From assembly GCA_004194705.1 (NCBI GenBank), contig SADC01000853.1, positions 1 through 64,000 on the forward strand: DNA of 64,000 nt, read 5' to 3'. This document shows, in pieces, positions 12,401-24,400 of the stretch (position 1 is its first letter; each line of letters opens with the position of its first letter). This DNA is from Ditylenchus dipsaci. Lineage: Eukaryota; Nematoda; Chromadorea; Rhabditida; Anguinidae. Both the position numbers and the translations under genes were made by a program. The notes beneath the pieces were generated by a model. That model saw only the letters and a program-made list of their open reading frames with translations, did not search any database and was not told the DNA's origin.

Positions 12401-15400
12401 TCAACCGAATTTTCAAGCCGTGGGTGTGAAGATTTTAAAGATACCTGTGACTTGTAGAGCATAAGGCACCAGATCGACCACATCTTTGGGTATGATCAGC
12501 TCTATTATGCGGATGACATGCTTATCGAGACCTCCTTCAACTTTGGTGTAGGCCTAAAGCATCACTTGAATAGTTTGTTGATTAGAAAAGTTTTCAATTT
12601 CGCCTACCTTACGAATAAGTACACACAATGACTCAAACACGAAATGAACCAATTGCGTATTGATTGGATTGCGAATAGCTTGGATTACCATCTGCTCTAG
12701 GCGACCGACATAGATGTGAGCAATACTGGCTGTGGCTGGCTGAAAATTTAAGCAATTGGTCAGATACAATTCTTTGAGGCTATGTCACTAGTGAGAATCG
12801 AACTCGCGGTATTTTTGTATTTCGGTATTTTCGAAGGCGTAGGTGCGTTTGTCCCAAAAAGTGCATAAATGCACTTTTTGGGACAAACGAATTACGTAAT
12901 TCGTTTGTCCCAAAAAGTGCACTTTTTCAAATATCGCGCCAAAGGACGGTCGGGTATCGAAATCAATTTTTTTCTTATATATTTTTCATTGTTTTTATTT
13001 GTGTGTTAACATAATTTATGTTTAGATGAGAGAATTTTCGTGGACTAACTCTGATGTGATTGAGTGGCTTCAAGGGCTGAAAGACAAATTGGTTTCTTTA
13101 ACTGAAGTTATGCAATTCTTCAAAGACGAGTTCAATGTGACGAAAGGAAAGAGGGCAATATACAATCACATGCCGGAAACTACCTCTGAAGAAGTATTCA
13201 TCGACAAGGATGAAGTTTTGTAAGCTTTCTGCAAATTTCCTTTGTATTAACTGTTGTTTCAGAAGCCTGCACTCAAAATACGGCAATGAATTGAAAGCGA
13301 TCAAAGAAGGCGACAAATTTCGAGTCTACACGATGAAGATACGTGGAATTTACGAATGCATTGACTGCGAGCAGTAAGTTTTACCTATAAGTGTGATATC
13401 AAAAAATTAACCCTGTGATTAAGTGTCAGCCAAGACGAACGACCAGTTCCTCTGCCATTGCTATTCGAGAAGCGTGGCCGTTATAAGCTTAACAAAGGGG
13501 TCCATCACTCTATCTGTTTCCTTTGGACAAAAAATGAGGTACATCAGCTTTTTTAGTAACATTTATTTTCGCTTGACTTATCTTTCAGCTACTGGCCCGT
13601 GATATAGACCGTAAAATGCGAGAGGAAGTCCAAGCCAACCCACTTATGAAGCCACAAGAAGCGCATGAGAAGGGACAACAGTTGGCTCTTCAAATGGCTT
13701 GAAGCGCTGGGGAAACAGGAAAAGAGCATGATTCCATCGCCATAGTCTTCCAATCGTGGCACGAAGTGAGAAATTCCTACTACCGCCGACGCAAGCAAGC
13801 AGCCATCAGTGTTAGCGATCCTTTCAAGCCACCTGGTATCTACAATCAGACATACAGAGCTTTTGTGATGCAGTGCGAAGAAAAGTTAGTGAATATTGCT
13901 GAAAATACTTTCTCAGACTTATGTTAAGATGGCTTTCACTGGCAGAGCTAGAAACAGGCGTTATCATGTTCGCATCGGATGATGACTATAGAGCTGCAGC
14001 GAAATGTGATTTACTGATGGCAGATGGCACTTTCGACCTTTGTCCTAAAGGCTTTCCACAGATTTACGTCATACACGGATTGGTAAAAATTCAGATATTG
14101 ATATTTAGTTTTTTTGTCCTTTTCAGTACATGGAAGAGTGGATTGCCCTAGTTACGTGCTTGATGAAAAATAGACTGAAGAGTTATTATGCGGTCATATT
14201 CAAAGAACTCAAAGGAAATGGAATGAACTCAGCGTGAAACTAAGCTTTGGAGCATTTCATTGTGACTACGAGGAAGCGGAGATGAGCGCAGCAGAAGATG
14301 CTTTCAGCGAATATGGAGCGAACATGAGGTAGATAAAGTGAACTATTCAATTAGAGAGTTTTTATTCTTTAGGACGATACTGCCAATGCAAAGCATGACC
14401 AGAGAATCTTGCCAGATACCTTCAAATTCTTGTCCGCTGCAAGCAATTTTCTCGCAACTGCCGAAACAAAAGAACAAAAGGTCTCTGCGAAGAAAAAGTT
14501 CAAAGCAGTGAAAAGATGGGTGGCATTGCAGACAAGGAAATCGGAGCAAAGAAAGAAATCAGCTGATGTGATCATGAAACACTCTCCAGGTTTTTCGTCA
14601 TCTTTTGAATACAAAAACGTTTTACTGTTTTTTGAGATAACGAGAACTCTTACAAAAGCACGTCCGGGATCGTGTTGAACAATGGGGATATGAAGCTTCT
14701 AGAACCACTGCAATGGCTGAATGACATAATAATTGAGTTCTATCTGGAATTGGTCGTAGAGCGTTCACAGATTAATCCGCTTTTACCAAAGGTTCTCGCT
14801 ATTATTCTTTTTGTCTCATTTCAGTAGGAATGTTTTAGGTTTACGCGTTCAACACCAATTTCTTCAACAAGCTTAGAAGAAATGCGGCTTCTGCCATGAG
14901 ATGGACGATGAAAGTTGATCTTCAATCATTCGACATTATTCTGGTGCCCATTCATCTTCCTGGACATTGGGCTTTATCGGTATTTTATGAAATACTTAAA
15001 AAATAGTTGCTTATTTTATGCAGATTATGGACATGCGAAAGAAAGGAATGTACTACTTCTATACTATGCTTGGAGATGGGAGAGATTGTCTACGAGAGCT
15101 CAGGTTTGATACTTCATAGGAATAAACTTGTTGCTTTACGCATTATTTATAGAGAATTCCTAGTTTTGGAGTCAGTGGCCAAGCGAGGTGAAGCATTCAA
15201 CACTATGGACTGGACTTTCTTGAGTGTCAAGGTCTGCTTAAATTACTTCACTCTTAGAAATGTATAATTGTTTTAGACCATTCCTACGCAGATGAACGGA
15301 CCTGACTGTGGTGTCTTCCTCTGTCGTTTCGCCGAATGTATTGCTCGTGACGCTGATACTGACTTCAAAGCAGCTGATATGAACGAATTCAGGAAGAAAA

Positions 15401-18400
15401 TAGTTCAAGGAATAAAAAGCGGAAAGTTGATCTAACACTGTTTTGTTGTTAACCTTTGTCAGTTATTTTCGTCTGCTGTTGTTATGATTACAATAAAAAA
15501 GCTGCACTGAGTTTGCTACAAGAGATGTGAATAGAAAATGTATGAAAATGTATACGCTTCTTGACTCTTAGGACTTATACATGTTTTTAATAGATAACCG
15601 TATCAGTGGATTATTCTTTTCAGGTGGTTCACTACCTAGATAGGACGGAAAGACAGAAAAATTATGAGAATATACTAAGCAGGAACTAAACTACATAAGT
15701 TAACCATAACTTGAAAATTGTTAAGATATTGCCAGACTTTCCTGATTATCAACCTTTCTCAATTTTTTTAGTAGTTCTGTTATTAACACAGTGACCTTAA
15801 TTTTATCTTGGAAATAGCCGCTATTGGTCATTGCTGCTCAAAGTTGAGTCATGCACATAAGGGTCTTTAAAATATGACACCTGAACTAGGATGTATTTAA
15901 AAAAATATTAGATATGGAGGACCAAAAAGGAGTAGTAACCTTTAAGTCAATTTCACTGAAGTCATAACACCAGAACAGTATTTTAAAAGATACGCAACTG
16001 TACTATGGCACGATTTCAAAAAAGTGCACTTTTTGGGACAAACGAATTACGTAATTCGTTTGTCCCAAAAAGTGCATAAATGCACTTTTTGGGACAAACG
16101 ACTACGCACCATTTCGAAGGGGTTAAACTTTTTTGATCCCAAATTTAGATTTAATTTAGATTTCACATGTCTCAAATTTACTTTTATGTCCCAAAAATAC
16201 TTTTTTTGTCACAGTTTTTTTTGTCATTCCCAGAGATGGCCGAAAACACATGAAGTACATGCACTTGTGAAAAAATTCAGATAACTGCTTAATATTTTTC
16301 ATGATTTTTCTACCATATTTTGGGCACTTTCGCCAAAAATCATTTGTTCAAAAAAAATATCGTGAGGAACAAAGCTGGCCCATAATTTTTTGGACCCTGA
16401 CCAGTGACTTCAGTTCTCCAATGCAAAAAAATTTCGCGAATAATTTTTTTTTGACAAAATTTTTAGCATTTTGAAAAAAAAATTTGAAAGTACTTGGCCC
16501 TCTTGTCGTTTTGGATAAATTCGGGCAACAAATTCGGAATCATGAAGATTGAAGTTGGGACAAAAAAAGTTTGAAATTTTAAATCTAGCCAGACCCTTTA
16601 AAGGGGGGGGGGGGCTTTATATACGCATCGCCTATTGTCAAAAGTTCAAGTCCCTCTGGGAGGTTTTTTATGGCATAATATCTTTTGGTTCACCAAAAAG
16701 CTCTAAAATGCCACCAAAAAGATTTTTTCTGCCTCCGAAAAGATTATTCGTGTTATTTATAAGTCAAAATTTTGCGGGAATTCAAATTTTATAGACATAT
16801 AATCACTTGGATTGCTCAGAATCCCACCTAAGTGGCCAGAAGCCACTGAAAGTTGGTTTTTCGGGGTTTACTAATGGGGGGGGTGGTGAACTTTTTGCAA
16901 AAAATCGATTGAGCGGATCGAAATTCCAGTCAGATGGGCTAATCGCTCAGAATTCCATCCTGAACCCTCTCAACCACCCCAAACCATCACAAACTTTTCC
17001 AAATCAGCATATAACTAAAATTAGGGGGGGGGTGCTTAAATTAGAGTAAATACGGTACCCTAAATAATTGTTTAGCCACCTAAAACCACCCTAAACACTG
17101 GTTAGGGTAATAAGATGCTGATTTGGAGAAGTTTAGGATGGTTCAGGGTGGTTTAGGGTGGTTTTAGGTGGTTGAGAATGGTTCAGGATGGAATTCTGAG
17201 CAATTAAGCCCATCTGACTGGAATTTTGATCCGCTCAATCGATTTTTCGCAAAAAGTTAACCCCCCTTTACCTCCGAAAAACCAACTTTCAGTGGCTTCT
17301 GGCCACTTGGGTGGGATTCTGAGCAATCCAAGTCATTATATGTCTATAAAATTTAAATCCCGCAAAATTTTGACTTAAAAATGACACGAATAATCTTTTT
17401 GAAGGAAGAAAAAATCTTTTTGGTGCCATAAAAGAGCTTTTTGGTGAACCAAATCAATATAAGCCGTTTTTAATTTGCTTTTTCAGTAAGCTTTCTGACT
17501 TTTAGGGCCGAAAATCATCGATCAATCGATTGCAACCATTTCCAGCACTGCTTTGCTGTCAGCAACTGCCTCAATTTTGCGATTCTGAGCAAATGACCAC
17601 CAAATAAAGGAAACCAGCCAAAATGATGCGTGCTTATCTTTATATAGCCTGAGCTTCCACCAATTTTATTTATTTGTCAAAGCATTAAGTGACTTTCTAG
17701 AGTCTTTTTAGGCTTAGGCAAGGGGAGGCCAGCGTATGTTAGGCTCAAACATATCTAAGACTCACGTTTAAGCCCATTCTAACATACGTTGGCCTACACT
17801 TGCCTAAGTTTTAGCCTAAAAAATCACAATAAAAAACAACAGGGGGACCAAGGCAAACCCGCCCCATTGTGGAATAGAGCCCAATTATACCTGTTGCGGG
17901 AGTACCATTTTTAAATTTTTTTGAATTAGCGCCTTTTTTAAATTTTGGATTTTTGCAGTTCAGGGTACACACCAGGGCTGCGTCGGAACCGAAAAAAAAT
18001 CGGAACGGAATTCGGAATCGGAACTCCAGAATTTTCGGAATCGGAATTCGGATTTCAGAACTTGACCTATTTTTTCGGAATTCGGATCTCGGAATTTGGA
18101 ACTCAAAAAGTATCGGATTTCGGATTTCGGAAAATTTTCGAGCTCCAAAAATAAGAATCAAAATTTCAAGATTTTTTCGAATTCACTTTTTTATAACACA
18201 CAAAACAGGGCCCTATATTACAATGCGAGGATGGGGTTTTGCCTTGGTCCCCCCTGTTGTTATTTTTTTTGGTTTTTTTAGGCTCAAGCTTAGGCAAGGG
18301 TAGGCCAGCGTTTGCTGGGATGGACTTGAAAATAAGTCTAAGATATGTTTGAGTCCATCCTAAGATACACTGGCCTACCCTTGACTGAGCCAAAAGCCTA

Positions 18401-21400
18401 AAATATAAAAAAACAACAGGGGGACCAAAGCAACCCCAATATATGGCCCAAACAGTTCAATCAGCATCAATATTCAAAGTTGTAAGCGGTCAAGCCCAAA
18501 AAACCAGGATGCACACGAATCATCAGGATGGAGCCCGAACCACTGGCTACATACAAACCATCGGAATGGGGCTCGGACCAGATCTTTGTCGGCGCCAGCA
18601 AACGTGGCAGATGTATGACGGAAACATAGAAAACATATAAAAACATAGAAAAAAACTAGAATTTGGGTTAACAAATACCGAGAAAAAGCTGAATTTGATT
18701 TCATTGTAAGACATTTTTCGGTTTTCGGAACTTGACATTTTTTTCGGAATTTGGATTTCGGAATCTGGAACTCAATAAGTATCGGATTTCGGAATTCGGA
18801 TTTCGGAATTCGGATTTCGGAATTCCGACGCACCCCTGGTACACACTTAAAACGGCATGCCCCAGCTAATAAGAGGTGGTTCGCAGGAAATCAAATTTTA
18901 ACGAATTTTAACTTGCTTTCTAACAAAACCATACTTAAAATTTAATTCTATGTCTTTTTTTGTTAGAAACCATTTGAAAAAACCGTACAGAAATTCAATG
19001 ACACGGAGAATTTTTGAATTCCCGGTATAGTATGTAGTGCACTTTGGTGCATCTCGATCCTAGGTCCGAACAAACAACTACATCCAACTATCCACCCACA
19101 TTCCTGTATTATGTGATTGTGCAGATCCTGCCCATCTTCCGCTGTGCCGGCAGATGGCCTGCCTTTATAAGCTGTGCAGCTAGCTGCTTCGGCCAGTTTT
19201 AGTAGTGGTAGTTTAGTTGTATTTAGTTTTATTCCTGCTATCTTTAGCTTAATAAACTATATTCCCACCAGCTGCATCTGTGGCCACATAAAGATCAGAT
19301 CCACCGATCCTCGTACCTTAGTCTGATCAGCTGTGGTTTGGAGCCTCAACAACTTTACTCCGGGCACCACCTCTTATTAGCGTAGGCGAATTTATCGACG
19401 GCAAACTAAGCTCATGGCAAAAAAAATGACGGCGAAACAGCCGTTTCTGTGTATATAAAGCTGTATATAAAGCTTCTGCCTTTTTAATAATTAATATAAA
19501 AAAATACTTACATCAATGATGTTGAAGCAGCGCATGAGTGCCTTCATGATGTAGTGGGTGCTATAAGCAGTGGACCGGTTGAAGCAGTCAAACAGAGCAT
19601 CGATCAGTGCTCGCACTGGAATGTTGTTGCTGGTCAGCATAGATTGTCCATCACTGGTCTTCATAAGCAACAGGCGCTCCACAGCATACCCAACATAGTG
19701 GTGGAGCAGGATGTGCTCAGAGGACAGCAGGCGAATGATGGAATTGGCCTGCTGGTTGTTCTTTCCACAAAAACACTCAATGATAAAGTTGGGTTGAGCT
19801 GGTTGCGGAACAGAACCAGGTACTTGAGAGCATCAGTGCGTAGGATGGGGATGTGGTTGGCATCTCCATCTAGTAGATCACCACGTACATATTGCTCGTA
19901 GAAATCTGACACATTGATCTGAAATTATAAAGTGGTGATTATTCGGAATCGTGTTTAAGTTGCATTCGTGGCCATAGTGGTTACGCCGTCCGTCGCCGTA
20001 CTAATTTTTTCATCGCCGTCCTAAATTTTCATCAAATTTTTTATAACAGAACGCTTTTTTTATTTCACATCATACAGTCAGTTTTTGTTTTTCTAGCTTA
20101 TTTTTGGGTGACCGTCCTGGTTTTCTTTCACTTTTAGTTCAAAAAATTAGGCCGTCCTAATTTCTCTAATTTTTTGAAAATTTTCATTTAAAATTAGGAC
20201 GGCCTAATTTTTTTGAACTAAAAGTGAAAGAAAACTTGGACGGTCACTTAAAAATAAGGTAGAAAAACAAAAACTGACTATATGATGTGAAATAGAAAAA
20301 GCATTCTGTTATAAAAAATTTGATGAAAATGCAAGACGGCCATGAAAAAATTAGGACGGCGACGGACAGCGTAACCACTACGTTTGTGGCGCAGTGGCAA
20401 AAAATTTAGCTTTTAAGTTTTCTGAATTAAAATACTCATGTTCATTCACACTTGAGTAGGGTTGGCATTTTCCCGGGAAAATTCCCCGGGAATTTTCCCA
20501 TCACCCAACCCTACACCTGAGTAAAGTTTAATTTTTTCTTCCTGTAAATTTTTTCTAAATCTTATATTTTTTTAATCTTGATTTAACGAATCTTTTTCAT
20601 GCCTATTTGGCCAGCGATTATGTGAAATGAATGTTTGATTTAAGAAACATTTTTTCCGGTCCCTCAAGGGACCAGCAAAAATGGGACGTTATAACGAGCG
20701 GACGTTATATCGAGCCACGTTTTATCGAAAATACGCTGTGGTCTTGCCAAAATAAGAATTTTGGGACGTTATATCGAGCGAAACGTTAAATCGAGCGTCC
20801 ACTGTATCTGACCCCACTCAACTTTCCGAGCTCTTCACGATGTAACTATCCAATTTTTGAAAAGCTGATAAAATTGACAATCTTGTTCGGTTTGTATATC
20901 AGAATATAAAATACAGTCGCCGCTCGATTTAACGACACCCTAAAAGTCTGTTACTGCCTAGAGTCTGACACTTTTCACTTCGACTTTTGAAAAATTTCAC
21001 TAATTTTAGTTTTCTGTTGTAGCAGTCTGGTCGCAAATAGCGCAAAGATTCCGGTGTTCAAAAAAAGTAAGCATAATCGTCATCTTTGCAATATTTGGGA
21101 CCAGGCTAACAAGACTGAATTTGTAAAAGCCTTCAAAAAGAAAGGTAAAAAGTGTCGGACCCTAGGCGGGAACGAACTTTTTGGGTGATCACTATGGAGA
21201 GAGTCGACTGTATTTACAGAGAAGTCGATTTTTTACAATTTAAAACTTTGGAGGAGATAATCACTAATTTCACAGCCAATGACCTTTTATAGAAACTATA
21301 CCAATTGACTGGTGCTTGTCGCTCCATATCTGGCAGTAGTTGCTTTGGAAGCCATTGCAGTGACCAAATAGTAGACAACATCTTTCTTTACAAAGTTCTG

Positions 21401-24400
21401 GTCAGGATTCTGCTGGTACTCATTTAGAAATGTGCCTATAGCCCTAGACAGGATGGGAAAAATTTGCTGCTCAAATTGCTTGCATAAGGCCCTCACAAAG
21501 TCTGTGGCTCCACGGCGGCGGGTTTCGGCGTCAGAGCCTGCAAGGAATGGAATTATAAATGAATTGATTGACAAATACAGGTGTTGAAAGGCTGGCTAAG
21601 CGCAATTCTAGCATGCTATACAGTCGACGCTCCCAATAATATACACCCCAAAAGTTCGTTCCCGCCTAGGGTCGACACTTTTTTAGCCCCATTTTTTCAA
21701 ATTTTTTCCATTTCGGTTTTGACAGTCTGGTCGCAAATATCGCAAGGATTCCGATTTTGCCGATCATTTTTGCAGAAAACAATGATTTTGACCTTTAAAA
21801 AGCAAAAAATCCCATTAACATACACCTGTTTTGGATTTCGGTGTATGTTAATGAGAGTTTTTGCTTTTTAGAGGGATTTTAGAAAAAGCCTGTCCTTAAA
21901 TCGAGGGTTTGCTTTTTTAGAAGAAAAAGTTTTTGAATTTTGAAAAACGATCGGCAAAATCGACATCCTTGCGATATTTGCGACCAGACTGTCAAAACAG
22001 AATTTTAAAAAAGCTTCGAAAATCGAGCTAAAAAAAGTGTCGGACCCAGCTGGGGAACGAACTTTTGGGGGTGTCCTTAAATCGAGAGTCGACTGTATGT
22101 TATTGGGGGCGTCGACTGTACCCGATAAAGCTGAAAACAAATTCGTGTAGCTAAAGTGTTTATGTGGTGCAGAATTCACCAGGCTTTCAAATAAATACAA
22201 ACTTAGTTGTAAGTTGCCGTATACCATGCAAAATATTAGCATTTTTTAAAAATTCTTGGCTTTCTGTATTTTCACGTTTTCACAGCTGGAGCGACACATG
22301 TTTGAGCTCATCTCAGAAATTTCAAAAAAAATTCTCTTGAGAAAACGTGAAATTACAGAACGCCAAGAAAGGCGCGAATTTGAATTAACCAGGAAAAGCC
22401 TGGTCAACAACCAATTTCCTGATCTTGGTACTGCTTTGCTCTATGATTTGCTGTCTGTTTTGGTATCGAAAAAATCTACAGAATCTGCCCTCTCTGATGC
22501 AGTGAAGCTTTTTTAAAATAAACTGCCAAACTATGTATTTTCGGTGTTTATAAGAAGGAATGAAATTCTGTATTTCGAAGAATTTTCGAAAATGCTATTG
22601 TTCTGCATGTTCTACCACCACGTACCCGACTAAGTTTGTATTTGTTTGAAAGCCTGTCTAATTCCGCACCAGATAAGCACTTCAGCTACACAAATTTATC
22701 TTCAAACTTAAAAACTTAAAACAAAAAACTAAAACAATCAAAATGGGATATCTCCAGCCATAAATACGTAAAATAAATCGCAAAAAAGAAGTTTTTCAGA
22801 TAATTTTTTTCTCCTATATTGTTCAGAACGAAATTCTGAACAAAACTGTCCCATTAGCACAAACCGTCTTTATATGTTAAATGTTTAAAATTAGTTATGA
22901 AGACCCACCTTAAGCCCCCACTGGGTATCGAACACACCACTTTTCATATCGAGACAATAATTCGAAAATGACTACATTTTGGATTTGCTAGCTATATTTT
23001 CTCAAAAAATTCTATTCTACTTTATAACTTTTGCTGCAGTGTGTCATACAGTCGACTCTCCTAATAAAGAACCCCTGGGGACCGGCTCTAGGTGTTCGTT
23101 ATTGAGAGAGTTCGTTATTCAGGGGGTTCGTTATTGGGAGAGTCGACTGTATACAGGTATTTTTTGAATTCCTGCCTTTTTACATGTCCCATTACGTTTC
23201 AAGTTGAAGCTTTCAACCAATCTTTCATTCACAAATTCTAGGGTGAGTATACTCTCTCTGTTAACTAAGTAGGGTTGTCGACTCGATCGATCAATTTCGA
23301 CTTTTTCAGTCGAAAAATCGAAAAATCTCGACTTTTCGACTTATTTTTTCGACTCGATCGATCGAACATTTTATTTCGACATTTTATTTGTAGTCGTTTT
23401 TGTGTCAAAGGCCTTCTCATTCCAACTTTTCCTCTTTCCATTTCTTTCTCCTGGTTTCTATAGTATCCTCCCAGTAAAATTTTTCTTAATTATACTCATA
23501 GGGGTTATAGTCTTGGTAGTTATACCATTAGTGGTCTTTATCAGCTCTCAGTGCCCAGGTGGCCCAATCCTGATGTAAATGCACTGGCACCCATATTAAA
23601 AAACTAAACCAAACCCAAACCTAAAAAAAATTCTTAAAAAATGACCCATTTTTTAACTTGAAATTATGTGGGGAATTAGGTTTGTTAGGACCAAAATCAA
23701 TATTTCACCCATGCAAACCCCAAAAAGTGTGGTGGTTACCTCCTGGTCAGGTGAATGTCCACCTGGATGGCCTACAAAATTAAAATTTAATGAGTACGAA
23801 AAAAAAAAAATTTTTATAACTTAAATTTGTGCGAGGAATTGGGTTTGTTAAGTCCAAAAGTGCGATTTTACCTACTCAACCCCGAACCTGGGGTGGCTAC
23901 TACCCGGACAGATTGATATCAAGGTAACTCCAGAGTAGGGGCATATTCACTTAAATGACATGAAAAGTCGAACGCTTGCTTTTTATATCTTTCATTATGG
24001 TGAAAAAAGGTATGCGCTCAGGTGGATTCGAACCAGCGACCTAAATCAACCCTTAGAATTACTAACAACCCATAATGCAGTGTGACCAAACCAAGTGGTC
24101 GTCCACTTGGATCAAAATTGTTTTTTCACGTTTTCGGGTTCCAAAACAACTATTCTGCACTATTTCGAGCATCCTGAACATGGTTTGACAGTGGTAAAAT
24201 CACGTTTTACCGAGAATTTTTTGAGTTATTGCTAACGATTGATTTTGATAAATCAACAATTAGCAATAACTTAAAATTTTCTTGGTAAAACCTGATTTTA
24301 CCACTGTCAAATCATCTTCAGCATACTCGAATCAGTGCAGAAAAATTGTTTTGGAACCCGAAAACGTGAAAAAAAATTTTGATCCAAGTGGACGACCACT

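Larger units (their letters stand above)
12740..19511 (-). other. CSE1L intron 9 (6.8 kb)
   Basis: Holds the MULE, the 16620-17465 fold-back and the 17973-18838 MITE. 15440-16015 is the MULE's 3' flank without further ORF. 19030-19480 shows no gene. A tRNA-like B box (GAGAATCGAACTCGCGG, minus) at 12791-12808 lies next to exon 10. Confidence 0.5.

Noticed and set aside
17811..18303. Long overlapping ORFs on both strands around 18 kb and again near 33.5 kb with repeated FRNS/EFRI motifs
   Set aside because: They are translations of the GGAATTCGG arrays of the hAT MITE; all frames are open because of the repeat unit, not coding.
19960..20510. Idea that the GACGG-rich palindromes are regulatory sites of CSE1L
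   Set aside because: They end in 8-bp duplications and are better explained as MITE insertions.
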